Below, piece after piece: positions 6,894 to 14,643 of a stretch of 30,977 nt of DNA. The translations under genes were made by a program, and so were the position numbers. Below the pieces are notes generated by a model that made no database searches, was not told the origin of the DNA, and worked only from the letters and a program-made list of their open reading frames with translations. Source of the DNA: Bog-473 sp052148295. Lineage in GTDB: Bacteria; Actinomycetota; Acidimicrobiia; Acidimicrobiales; RAAP-2. The stretch is from the NCBI GenBank assembly GCA_052148295.1, contig JBKQIP010000041.1:1-30977 (forward strand). The letters run 5' to 3'. Within the stretch, counting starts at the first letter, position 1. Every line of letters starts with the position of its first letter.

Positions 6894-7976
6894 TCAGCCC
6901 GCGGCGCGCCCGGTGAGCGACCAGAGCGCGGGCTCGCCGTCCTCGACCTGCACGGTGCCGTCGATCTCGAGCACGCGCAGGTGCGACACGGTCTCGCCCA
7001 CTGCGGCACGACGCATGAATCCGGCGATGTCGTCCCATGATCTCGACCACTTCATGTGGGCTGCGATGTCCCAGGCGCTGTGCGGCCCCGTGCGCAGGAT
7101 GGCGACCACCTCGCCGAAGCGGTCGCGGTGGTGCTGGCGCAGCTCTTCCAGCCGTTTCGAGAGATCCGCGAAGCGGTACTCGTGCGCCGGCAGGACCTCG
7201 CCGACCCGGTAGGGCTCGAGCTTGTCGAGCGACCGCAGGTAGTCGCCCAGTGGGTTCGCCCCGGCCTGGGGGTGGAACGGGATGTTCGGGGTGATGCGAG
7301 GCAGCACATGGTCGCCCGAGAGCATCAACTCCTCACGGGACTCGTAGAAGCACAGGTGGCCCGGTGAGTGACCGGGCGTCCAGATGGCCTGCAGGTCCCA
7401 CCCCGGCACCTCGGGCCGGGCACCGTCCTCGAGGAGGATGTCGGGCACGACGGCGTCGACCAGAGCGCGTACCGGCATGGCGGCGTTGCGCAGCGGCTCG
7501 AGTTCCTCGGCCGGGGCGCCCATGCGGCGCAGGGCGGCGGCCACGCGGTCGAGCAGGTCGTCGGGCTCGTCGTAGCGGTCGTGGATGAGCTCGGCGTCGG
7601 CCGGGTGCAGCGAGATCCACGCCCCCGAGGTCTCGCGGATCCGGCCGGCGAGGCCGTAGTGGTCGGGGTGGATGTGGGTGACCATCACGCCCTGGACGTC
7701 GGCCATGGCACAGTCCGCCTCCTGCATGCCCCTCTGCAACGCGCCGAAGGCGTCGTCGGTGTTCCACCCGGCGTCGATGAGGTAGGGGCCGCGGTCGGTC
7801 TCGAAGAGATAGACGAGCACGTAGCGCAGCGAGTTGTTGGGCAGGGGCACCGGGATGCTCCACAACCCCGGCCTGACCTTCTCGACACCGGGGAACGGGT
7901 CGTTGGCCGCCGCCGCGCCCCGGGCGTGCGGCACGCTCGGTGGGTGTGCGTCGGTGTGGCGCGACGTCGAGGTCAC
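6894..7976 (-). CDS. Metallo-beta-lactamase-fold hydrolase (glyoxalase II-like, possible thioesterase)
   Basis: 360 residues from GTG 7976, whose GTGA overlaps the stop of the acyl-CoA dehydrogenase by 4 bp. Longer readings of the frame exist but would run deep into the dehydrogenase gene. The zinc-binding motif is complete: His101-x-His103-x-Asp105-His106 (VTHIHPDHYGLAG), then TPGHSPGHLCFY, SGDHVLP and LPAHEYRF. The C-terminal third (HRDRFGEVVAILRTGPHSAW onwards) looks like the small winged-helix extension found in the LACTB2/RNase-Z-like and BioH-type hydrolase branch. Substrates in this branch include thioesters and lactones; as last gene of the ligase/dehydrogenase operon, a CoA thioester is a reasonable but unproved guess. 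No signal peptide, so cytoplasmic. Confidence 0.87.
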   Translation of the reverse strand: MTSTSRHTDAHPPSVPHARGAAAANDPFPGVEKVRPGLWSIPVPLPNNSLRYVLVYLFETDRGPYLIDAGWNTDDAFGALQRGMQEADCAMADVQGVMVTHIHPDHYGLAGRIRETSGAWISLHPADAELIHDRYDEPDDLLDRVAAALRRMGAPAEELEPLRNAAMPVRALVDAVVPDILLEDGARPEVPGWDLQAIWTPGHSPGHLCFYESREELMLSGDHVLPRITPNIPFHPQAGANPLGDYLRSLDKLEPYRVGEVLPAHEYRFADLSKRLEELRQHHRDRFGEVVAILRTGPHSAWDIAAHMKWSRSWDDIAGFMRRAAVGETVSHLRVLEIDGTVQVEDGEPALWSLTGRAAG

Positions 7977-9160
7977 CGTTCGCCCCGTGGCTCGCGCGGG
8001 AGACCCAGCCCACGTTCCGCGATCAGGTTTCGCATGATCTCGTTCGATCCTCCCGCAATGGTCAAGGCCCGAGCGTAGAGGAAGGCGTCCTGCCACCGCC
8101 CGTCCTCGTCGACCAGCTCGTCACCCTCGACCACCATGGAACGGGGGCCCTGGAGCGCCAGGGCGGCCTCGGCCAGCTGGAGGTTCAGCTCGCTGAACCA
8201 GATCTTGACCAGGGGGGCGTCCCAGGCGGTCAGTGTCCCCCGGGCCGCCCTGGTGGCCATGCGCTGCCCCAGGTGCCGCCGGATCCGGGAGCGGGCGGCG
8301 AGGCCCCCGATGTGCTGGCGGACCGCCCCGTCGTCGATGGCCGGGCGCCCGGCACGGGAATGGCGGCGGGCCTCGTCGACCAGCCGGTGCACCGGGTCGC
8401 CGGTGCCGCCCGTACCCACGCTGGAGCGCTCCTCGGCCAGGCTGGCCCCGGCCACACGCCAGCCCTCGCCCGGCCCCCCGATGACGTTGGCGGCGGGGAC
8501 GCGGACCTCGTCGAAGAACACCTCGTTGAAGTCCGCCGTGCCCGTCATCTCGCGCAACGGCCGCACGTCGATCCCCGGGCTGCGCATGTCGAGGATGAAG
8601 GCGGTGATGCCGGCGGGGCCCTCCACCGGCTCCGTGCGGGCGAGCAGATAGCCGTAGTCCGACCACTGGGCCCAGGTGCTCCACACTTTCTGGCCCACCA
8701 CCACGTAGTCCTCCCCGTCGCGGATGCCCCGGGTCTGCAGTGACGTGAGGTCGCTGCCGGCGTCGGGCTCACTGAAGAGCTGGGTCCAGATGTGGTCGCC
8801 CCGGGCCATGGGCGGCAGGTAGGTGGCGCGCTGCTCATCGGTGCCGAAGTGCTGCAGCGCACCGGAGACCAGTGGGTTGCCCAAGATGTGGGGGATCCCG
8901 GCCGCGCCGAGCTCCTGCTCGAGGATGCGCTGCTCGTAGGGATCGCCGCGCTCGCGTGAGAAGCGATCGAGGACGTAGCCGGCGTCGTAGACGGCACGGG
9001 CATACGTACGCAGGAGCTCCACGTCGTGGGCGCTGTCGGGGACGCGGAGCCCGGCGCGCTGCTTCCACTCCAGCACGGGCTTGTGCTCTGCGATGAAGTG
9101 CCGCAGGGTGGAGCGGTACTCGTCATAGGTGTCGGGGATGGGTGGGACGGTCACATCCAC
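7973..9160 (-). CDS. Acyl-CoA dehydrogenase, FadE29/ChsE2-like catalytic subunit (predicted)
   Basis: About 395 residues from GTG 9160 (GGGGGG ribosome site upstream; a second GTG at 9154 is possible). A longer frame would run into the upstream dehydrogenase gene. The acyl-CoA dehydrogenase pattern is clear: WTQLFSEPDAGSDLTSLQTR (FAD/substrate loop), YVVVGQKVWSTWAQWSDYG, FFDEVRVPAANVIG and AGGSNEIMRNLIAERGLGLP at the end. The usual MCAD catalytic Glu position (in YEGT) is Gly here. However, Glu243/Glu244 in SLAEERSSVG lies where isovaleryl-CoA dehydrogenase and FadE29 carry their base. The adjacent gene encodes a dehydrogenase lacking a Glu at both places, which matches the alpha2-beta2 heteromeric dehydrogenases of steroid side-chain oxidation. 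Overlaps the hydrolase by GTGA. Confidence 0.86.
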   Translation of the reverse strand: MDVTVPPIPDTYDEYRSTLRHFIAEHKPVLEWKQRAGLRVPDSAHDVELLRTYARAVYDAGYVLDRFSRERGDPYEQRILEQELGAAGIPHILGNPLVSGALQHFGTDEQRATYLPPMARGDHIWTQLFSEPDAGSDLTSLQTRGIRDGEDYVVVGQKVWSTWAQWSDYGYLLARTEPVEGPAGITAFILDMRSPGIDVRPLREMTGTADFNEVFFDEVRVPAANVIGGPGEGWRVAGASLAEERSSVGTGGTGDPVHRLVDEARRHSRAGRPAIDDGAVRQHIGGLAARSRIRRHLGQRMATRAARGTLTAWDAPLVKIWFSELNLQLAEAALALQGPRSMVVEGDELVDEDGRWQDAFLYARALTIAGGSNEIMRNLIAERGLGLPREPRGER

Positions 9161-9164
9161 CGGA

Positions 9165-10304
9165 TCAGTGCCCCCCGTCCTCGGATGACGCGGTCTCGAC
9201 CAGGCGCACCAGGCGCTCCCGATGCCACGACCCGTCGCCATAGAGCACCTGGTTCACCTTGGCCCGGCGCACGAAGAGGTGGACGTCGTGCTCCCAGGTG
9301 AAGCCGATACCGCCGTGGAGTTGCAACGCCTCGCCGCTCAGGTGGGCGAAGGCGTCGTCGACCCAGGCCCCCGCCGTGGCCACCGCCTCGGCCGCATCGC
9401 CCAGGTCGTCGCCCAGGGCCAGGGCGGCGAAGTGGGCGGCAGCCCGCATGGCCTCGAGCTCGATCAGCAGGTCGGCCAATCGGTGCTTGATGGCCTGGAA
9501 GCTGCCGATGGTCCGACCGAACTGCACCCGTTTCTTGACGTAGTCGACCGTGGCCTCGAAGAGGAGGTCGGCGGCACCGACGGACTCCGCCGACTGCAGG
9601 ACGGTGGCCAGGGCGAGGCCGCGCTCGACGACGTCCCAGCCGCCGGACAGCACGGCGGCGGTCGGCACCTCGACGCCCTCGAAGCGGACCTCGCCGAAGC
9701 GGCGCGTCAGGTCGAGGCCACGCACGGTACGCACGCTGAGCCCGCCGACCGGTCGGGGCACCAGCAGGTTCAAGACCTCGTCACCATCCTTGGCGGTCAC
9801 CAGGAGCAGCGTGGCGTCCTGGGCGGCGTGGACGTAGCGGGCCACGCCCTCGAGACGCCAGCCGTCGCCGTGCCGCTTAGCCCGCACGGCGACGGAGGAG
9901 GGCTCGGGTGACCCGTCGGCGCTCAGGCACCAGGCACAGGTCACCTCCCCGCGGGCGATGCGCGCCAGGTGCTCCTTGCCTTGCACCTCGTTGCCCGAGC
10001 GGGCGATGGCGTCGGCCACCACGTTGCAGGGCACGAGCGGTCCCGGGTTCAGCTCGCGGCCCAGCTCCTCCGCCAGCACCACCAGGTCGACCAAGGGTTG
10101 GCCGGTCACGCTGCCACCCTCGTACTCGGCCGGGATCAGCATGGCCGTCCACCCGAGCTCGGCACCCCGCCGCCAGAGTGCCTCGTCGAAGAGGTCCGTC
10201 TCCTCCATGGCCCGGCGCACCTCGGAGAGAGGCTGGTGCTCAGCGAGGAAGCGCCGCGAGGTGGCCCGCAGGAGCTCCTGATCCTCACCGAAATCGAAGT
10301 CCAC
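9165..10304 (-). CDS. Acyl-CoA dehydrogenase, FadE28/ChsE1-like non-catalytic subunit (predicted)
   Basis: 379 residues from GTG 10304; its stop is 4 bases from the start of the next dehydrogenase. The N-terminus MDFDFGEDQELLRATSRRFL and C-terminus (VQFGRTIGSFQAIKHRLADL and LQLHGGIGFTWEHDVHLFVR) identify the family. The catalytic Glu of MCAD is replaced (LYGDGSWHRERL where IYEGT is usual), and the alternative base position reads ATVLQSAESVG without the Glu-Arg pair. The middle domain is also eroded: CAWCLSADGSPEPSSVAV replaces the usual TEP..GSD loop. It should bind FAD/substrate only as part of a heteromer with the downstream dehydrogenase. Upstream lie the 6-bp repeats and the ligase gene. 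Confidence 0.86.
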   Translation of the reverse strand: MDFDFGEDQELLRATSRRFLAEHQPLSEVRRAMEETDLFDEALWRRGAELGWTAMLIPAEYEGGSVTGQPLVDLVVLAEELGRELNPGPLVPCNVVADAIARSGNEVQGKEHLARIARGEVTCAWCLSADGSPEPSSVAVRAKRHGDGWRLEGVARYVHAAQDATLLLVTAKDGDEVLNLLVPRPVGGLSVRTVRGLDLTRRFGEVRFEGVEVPTAAVLSGGWDVVERGLALATVLQSAESVGAADLLFEATVDYVKKRVQFGRTIGSFQAIKHRLADLLIELEAMRAAAHFAALALGDDLGDAAEAVATAGAWVDDAFAHLSGEALQLHGGIGFTWEHDVHLFVRRAKVNQVLYGDGSWHRERLVRLVETASSEDGGH

Positions 10305-10320
10305 CGCCTAGCGCTCCCCT

Positions 10321-10344
10321 ACGGACACGGACACGGACACGGAC
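10321..10344. repeat. 6-bp tandem repeat ACGGAC, four copies
   Basis: ACGGAC is repeated four times without change. On the coding (minus) strand it reads GTCCGT, begins 10 bases after the ligase stop and ends 16 bases before the GTG of the next dehydrogenase gene, just ahead of its ribosome site (AGGGGAG). Confidence 0.92.
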
Positions 10345-10354
10345 GGCCCTTCAC

Positions 10355-11920
10355 TCACAGTCGCCGCTCGGCCGGGGCCCAGTACTCGTCGCGCAGGATC
10401 CGCTTGTAGAGCTTCCCGCCGTCGGTGCGCGGCAGATGGTCGCGGAAATCGACGCTGCGCGGGCACTTGTAGCGCCCGATCCTCTGCTGGCAGAACTCGA
10501 TCAGCTCGGCCGCCACCTCCTCCGTCGGCTCCACCCCGTCGACGAGCTCGACGACGGCCTTGACCTGCTCGCCCCACTCCGGGTCGGGGATGCCGATGAC
10601 GGCGACGTCGCCCACCGAAGGATGGGCCGACAGCACGCCCTCCACCTCGGCGGGGTAGATGTTCACCCCCCCGCTGATGATCATGTCCTTGGCCCGGTCG
10701 CGCAGGAAGAGATAGCCGTCCGGATCGAGATAGCCGATGTCACCGAGGGTGAAGGCCTTCCCCCGCCGCACCGACGCGGTGAGCTCGGGGTCGTTGCGGT
10801 ACTCGAACGTGTCGCGATCGGGCTCGAGGTAGACCTGGCCCAGCTGGCCCGGAGGCAGCTCGGCGCCCTCTTCGTCGAGGATCTTGACCTTCATGCCCAC
10901 CACCGAGCGACCGACCGTGCCGGGCTTCTCCAGCCAGCGGTAGGGCTTGGCGATGGTGGCGGCGCCCTCCATGCCGCCGTAGGTCTCCCAGATCACCGGA
11001 CCCCACCACGCCAGCATCTGCTTCTTCACCTCCAGCGGGCAGGGGGCGGCCGAGTGGACCACCACCTCCAGACTGGACAGGTCGTATGCCTCCTTGACCT
11101 CCTGGGGGAGGCGGAGGAGGCGTACGAATTGCGTCGGCACCATGTAGGCCGTCGTCACCTTGTACTGCTCGATCATCTGCAGGGTCCTCTCGGGGTCGAA
11201 CTTCCCCTCGAGGGCGAGGGCCTGCCCGACGTGGAGGGCGCCCTGATAGAAGGACTGGCAGCCGCCGTGGTGCATCCCGGCCGACACCAGGTGCACACCG
11301 GTGAGAGGCTGGAACTGGAAGGCGTGGCCGAAGAGCTTCATCTGATCGGCCACACGCGACGGGTCGAGCTTCGGCATGGCCGGACGGGTGATGGCCTTGG
11401 GTTGGCCCGTGGTCCCCGACGAATAGATGATCGGGACGCCGAGCTGGCGGTCCGGTGGTGCGCTGGTGGGCTGACCGTCCACCAGCGCTTCGAAGGTCGT
11501 CCAGCCCGGGATCTCGCCGCCCACCGAGACCCGCAGCCTGATCGAACCCGTGCCCGCCAACTGATCCACCCGGTCGGCGAACTGCGTGTGGAGGACCATG
11601 GCGACGGCCCCGGAGTGGTCGACGATCTGCCGCATCTCGGCACCGGAGAGGGCGGGATTCAGGGCGATGGACTGGTAGCCGCCCTCGTGGGCCGCCAGCT
11701 GCCAGTACAGCATGTCGACGTCGTTGGTCAGGGCGTAGGCCACGATGTCCTGGGCGTTCACCCCGTGGCGGCGCAGCGCGTGGACCAGCTGATGGGCCCG
11801 ACCGGCCAACTCGGAGAAGGTGTGCGTGGCGCCCGACGGCGAGGCCACGACGGCCGGCTGATCCGGATGTTCTTCGGCGATCCACCAGAACCCGAGGCGC
11901 CGGTCCCAAGCGTGCTCCAT
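10355..11920 (-). CDS. Acyl-CoA synthetase (AMP-forming, FadD-type)
   Basis: 521 residues from ATG 11920. It activates a carboxylic acid to its CoA thioester through an acyl-adenylate. All core motifs are present: P-loop IIYSSGTTGQPKAI (about residues 166-179), WETYGGMEG, TLGDIGYLDPDGYLFL, the hinge DRAKDMIISGGVNIYPAEVE, and the C-terminal lysine motif PRTDGGKLYKRILRD. It is first in the operon with two dehydrogenases and the MBL-fold hydrolase, so it probably provides their CoA ester. There is no ribosome site. A TATACT at 11936-11931 (minus strand) ends 10 bases before the ATG, which points to a leaderless mRNA. The sequence does not distinguish a steroid-side-chain ligase from other FadD proteins. 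Confidence 0.93.
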   Translation of the reverse strand: MEHAWDRRLGFWWIAEEHPDQPAVVASPSGATHTFSELAGRAHQLVHALRRHGVNAQDIVAYALTNDVDMLYWQLAAHEGGYQSIALNPALSGAEMRQIVDHSGAVAMVLHTQFADRVDQLAGTGSIRLRVSVGGEIPGWTTFEALVDGQPTSAPPDRQLGVPIIYSSGTTGQPKAITRPAMPKLDPSRVADQMKLFGHAFQFQPLTGVHLVSAGMHHGGCQSFYQGALHVGQALALEGKFDPERTLQMIEQYKVTTAYMVPTQFVRLLRLPQEVKEAYDLSSLEVVVHSAAPCPLEVKKQMLAWWGPVIWETYGGMEGAATIAKPYRWLEKPGTVGRSVVGMKVKILDEEGAELPPGQLGQVYLEPDRDTFEYRNDPELTASVRRGKAFTLGDIGYLDPDGYLFLRDRAKDMIISGGVNIYPAEVEGVLSAHPSVGDVAVIGIPDPEWGEQVKAVVELVDGVEPTEEVAAELIEFCQQRIGRYKCPRSVDFRDHLPRTDGGKLYKRILRDEYWAPAERRL

Positions 11921-11942
11921 GGCGAAATAGAGTATACCAATA
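11921..11942. promoter_or_regulatory. 22-bp divergent promoter with overlapping -10 elements, likely leaderless on both sides
   Basis: Only 22 bases separate the ATG of the ligase (11920, minus) from the ATG of the HAD gene (11943, plus). The minus strand has TATACT at 11936-11931; with normal spacing transcription would start near 11924, about 4 bases before the ATG. The plus strand has TAGAGT at 11928-11933, predicting a start near 11940, 3 bases before the ATG. The two hexamers overlap by 3 bases, so the promoters should exclude each other. Neither has a clear -35 or ribosome site. Confidence 0.6.
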
Positions 11943-12398
11943 ATGATTTCGACTCAGCCTGATCGGGGTGGCCAAGGCCGGGAGACCGCCGAGGAGCGGA
12001 CCGAGTGGTGGGTCTTCGACGTGGACGGCTGCTTGGTCGACTCGCTCACCGGCACCTCGCTCCGTCCCGGGGCCCGCGACCTGCTCGAGCACCTCGTCGC
12101 GGGGCGCCGACGGGTGATCCTGTGGAGTGCCGGCGGGGACGGCTACGCCCGGGCCCGGGCCCGGCAGTTCTCCGTGGACGGCCTCGTCAGCGCGTTCTTC
12201 GCCAAGGACGAGCGGGACCGGGACGGGTGCTACGCCACGGGGCATCTCCCCCTCGGAGACGGCCCGGCCGTGTTCGTCGACGACCGCCCCGAGGATCTGG
12301 CTCGCCACCTCGACGTGGTGGCCGTTTCGCCGTACCTGGCCGAGGACGCCCACGACCGGGGGCTCGAGGCCGCGGCCCGACGGGCCGGACTGGGCTGA
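11943..12398 (+). CDS. Small HAD-family hydrolase
   Basis: 151 residues from ATG 11943. HAD motifs in order: motif I WVFDVDGCLVDS with nucleophile Asp26 and Asp28; motif II LWSAGG (Ser62); motif III Lys88 in FAKDERDRDG; motif IV FVDDRPEDL with Asp113-Asp114. The cap between motifs I and II is tiny, so this is a capless (C0-like) phosphatase that could accept large or protein-bound substrates. There is no signal peptide and no ribosome site, and the gene is probably leaderless. It stands alone between the divergent ligase and the convergent P450 gene. Specific substrate unknown. Confidence 0.82.
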   Translation: MISTQPDRGGQGRETAEERTEWWVFDVDGCLVDSLTGTSLRPGARDLLEHLVAGRRRVILWSAGGDGYARARARQFSVDGLVSAFFAKDERDRDGCYATGHLPLGDGPAVFVDDRPEDLARHLDVVAVSPYLAEDAHDRGLEAAARRAGLG

Positions 12399-12485
12399 TC
12401 AAACCCGACGAGCGACCACCCGCTGGCGCCCGCCGTCCTGCCATCCCACCGTCCCTCCAACCCACCGTCTGGGGGCGAGTTGGTG

Positions 12486-12503
12486 GCGCCCCCCCGGGGG
12501 CGC
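12486..12503. terminator. GC hairpin between convergent genes, possible bidirectional terminator
   Basis: GCGCCCCC and GGGGGCGC form a perfect 8-bp stem around 2 bases (12486-12503); the innermost pairs would open to make the loop. It lies between the HAD stop (12398) and the P450 stop (12509). No T-run follows on either side, as is usual in high-GC actinobacteria. Confidence 0.5.
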
Positions 12504-12508
12504 TCCCG

Positions 12509-13711
12509 TCACGGGTTGACGACGGGCAGCGACTCCCACCCCCGCACGGTCGAGGTGTGGGCTTGTCGTGCGTTGGGCCAGTCGACCTCCCAGGCCGGAA
12601 ACCGCTGCAGGACCTCCTCGAGAGCAATCCGGCCCTCCAACCGGGCCAGGTGGCTGCCCAGACAGAAGTGAATCCCGTACCCGAAGGCCAGATGCTGCTG
12701 GATCTCGCGGTGGATGTCGAAGCGGTCCGGGTCGGTGAACTTCCGATCGTCCCGGTTGGCGGCGCCGGTCATCAGGAGGAGGATGCTGCCCTCGGCCACC
12801 GTCTCCCCGTAGTGCTCCACGTCGCGGGTGACGTACCGGGCCTGGACGGGCGATGGTGATTCGTAGCGCAGCAGTTCTTCGATGGCGCCGGGAATCAATC
12901 CCGGATCCTCCGCCAGCTCCCTGCGCTGGTCGGGATGCTCGGCCAGCACCTTCCCTCCCCAGCCGATCAGCCGGGTCGTGGTCTCGTTGCCGGCCCCGGC
13001 GAGGAGCCCCACGTAATTGAGGATCTCGTCGCGGGTGAGCCTCCGGACGGTGCCGGCGTCCTCGAACTCGGCGTTGAGCAGGTCGGTCATGAGGTCGTCG
13101 GAGGGATGTTCCGCCCGCCAGTCGATGTACTCGGCGAACGAAGCGCCACCGAGGGCCCCGAGCGACGCACGGTCAGCGCTCGGTGCGTCCCCCTCTTCGA
13201 GCCGCATGCCCGCGTCGAGCCGATCCCGGATGGCCTCCTGATCGTCCTCGGGAATGCCGAGCAACATGCCGATGACCCGCATCGGCATCTCGGCCGCCAG
13301 GTCGTGAATGAAGTCGAACCTCCCCTCGGCCACGAGGGGGTCGAGGGCGCGGGCGCAGAACCTCCGCACCTGCGGCTCGATCGCAGCCATACGCCTCGGG
13401 GTGAACACCCTGCTCAACAGGCCCCGGTGCAGATCGTGGGCCGGGGGATCCTCGAACAGGATGGTCCCCGGTGGCATCTCCACGCCGCTCTTGATCAGCT
13501 CGAGCACGGAGCCTCGACCCGAGATGTACGTCGACCAATCCGTGGAGCAGTCCCTGACATCCGCAAAGCGACTGAGCGCGTAGAAGTCGTGCTTCTCGTT
13601 GTAGTACAGCGGCGCCTGATCGCGCATCCGTCTCCAAATGGGATAGGGGTCGGCGTCGATATCGAAGTCGTAGGGGTCGTAGTAGATCTCGTCGTCTGTG
13701 GAGTGGTTCAT
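12509..13711 (-). CDS. Cytochrome P450
   Basis: 400 residues from ATG 13711 (AAGGAAGG ribosome site 6 bases upstream). The frame stays open further upstream but that part is antisense-like and overlaps the SDR gene, so I reject it. P450 landmarks are all present: I-helix oxygen-binding motif AGAGNETTTR (about 238-247), the ExxR motif Glu279-Arg282 (EELLRYESP), and the heme loop FGYGIHFCLGSH with the proximal Cys350. No membrane anchor is present, so it is a soluble bacterial class I P450 needing a ferredoxin and reductase from elsewhere; none is in the window. It is the last gene of the TetR/amidohydrolase/CoA-transferase/SDR operon, suggesting hydroxylation of the pathway's substrate. Confidence 0.93.
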   Translation of the reverse strand: MNHSTDDEIYYDPYDFDIDADPYPIWRRMRDQAPLYYNEKHDFYALSRFADVRDCSTDWSTYISGRGSVLELIKSGVEMPPGTILFEDPPAHDLHRGLLSRVFTPRRMAAIEPQVRRFCARALDPLVAEGRFDFIHDLAAEMPMRVIGMLLGIPEDDQEAIRDRLDAGMRLEEGDAPSADRASLGALGGASFAEYIDWRAEHPSDDLMTDLLNAEFEDAGTVRRLTRDEILNYVGLLAGAGNETTTRLIGWGGKVLAEHPDQRRELAEDPGLIPGAIEELLRYESPSPVQARYVTRDVEHYGETVAEGSILLLMTGAANRDDRKFTDPDRFDIHREIQQHLAFGYGIHFCLGSHLARLEGRIALEEVLQRFPAWEVDWPNARQAHTSTVRGWESLPVVNP

Positions 13712-13736
13712 GCGCCTTCCTTCCTTCGCCGCGTGC

Positions 13737-14603
13737 TCACCCTGCCGGGCCATTGGGGAACTTGAGAAGCGACCCGGCATCGACCCGGATCTGCTGTCCG
13801 GTGATGTAGCGGGATTCGTCGCTGGCGAGGAACAGTGCCAGGTTGGCGATGTCCTCGGGCTCAACGTAGGGAATCGGCATCGCCTGAAAGTAGTGGAACG
13901 CCGGCTCGGCGTCGTCTCGGCTGGGGTGCTCGAGGTCCGGTCGGAAGATCCCGTAGAGACCATCGTTGTGCAGCAAATGCGTGTTGCAGTTGGTGGGGTG
14001 CATCGCATTGACCCGGATGAATCGGGGGGCCAGGTGCAAGGCCATCTGCTCCGTGTACTCGATCAGCGTCCGCTTGGACCACCCGTATCCCGCGCCGCCT
14101 GGGCCCATCACCGGATTGTCCGCGGCACCGTGCATCATGCCGGCCGTTGAGCCGGTGATGACGATGGAGGCACCGTCAGGCAGGTGCGGGAGGGCCACGG
14201 CCACCGTGTTCATGACGCCCAGGAGATCGACGTCGGTGGCGTCCACGAAGTCCGCCGCGTCGGGATCTCCCATGGCCATGGGCAGAATCCCCGCGTTGGC
14301 GACCACGATGTCGAGTCGCCCGAGGTCGGCGAGGCCCTCCTCCAGCGCATCGCGCAGTTCGGAGCGCTCGCGCACATCGGCCTGCCGGGCCACGATGCGC
14401 CGACCGGTCCGCTTGACCGCCCGCTCGGTCTCCGCCAGGTCCTCCGGCGTGGCCAGAGGGTAGGGATTCGACTCGATCTGGTGACAGATGTCGACCGCGA
14501 CGATGTCGGCCCCCTCCTGGGCCATCCGGATGGCATGTGCCCGGCCTTGTCCTCGCGCCGCCCCGGTGATGAAGGCGACCTTTCCGGCTACCCGTCCTGT
14601 CAT
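13737..14603 (-). CDS. Mycofactocin-type SDR oxidoreductase
   Basis: 288 residues from ATG 14603. Classical SDR parts: TGAARGQG (13-20) for the dinucleotide, NAG (103-105), catalytic Ser152 (ITGSTAG), Tyr173 and Lys177 (YGWSK). The traits typical of mycofactocin-coupled SDRs (TIGR03971 type) are also here: GAARGQGRAHAIRMAQEGAD, an inserted loop after strand 2 (YPLATPEDLAETERAV), HPTNCNTHLLHNDGLYGIF, and a C-terminus of EPEDIANLALFLASDESRYI then TGQQIRVDAG. Such enzymes hold NAD(H) tightly and pass electrons to the peptide-derived cofactor mycofactocin rather than to free NAD. No mycofactocin biosynthesis gene is in the window. It sits 25 bases before the P450 gene, so it may oxidise the alcohol the P450 makes. 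Confidence 0.9.
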   Translation of the reverse strand: MTGRVAGKVAFITGAARGQGRAHAIRMAQEGADIVAVDICHQIESNPYPLATPEDLAETERAVKRTGRRIVARQADVRERSELRDALEEGLADLGRLDIVVANAGILPMAMGDPDAADFVDATDVDLLGVMNTVAVALPHLPDGASIVITGSTAGMMHGAADNPVMGPGGAGYGWSKRTLIEYTEQMALHLAPRFIRVNAMHPTNCNTHLLHNDGLYGIFRPDLEHPSRDDAEPAFHYFQAMPIPYVEPEDIANLALFLASDESRYITGQQIRVDAGSLLKFPNGPAG

Positions 14604-14643
14604 GCGTCTTCTCCTCGTGGTCGGTGCAACGTATCGGTGGTCG

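Noticed and set aside
9908..11962. A 684-codon open frame on the plus strand opposite the acyl-CoA dehydrogenase and ligase genes
   Set aside because: It is antisense to two well-supported enzymes, is rich in Arg/Pro/His without any family motif, and is the expected shadow of high-GC third positions.
13712..14008. 99-codon upstream extension of the P450 frame
   Set aside because: It overlaps the SDR gene, is Ser/Thr/Arg-rich with no P450 similarity, and ATG 13711 has a strong ribosome site.
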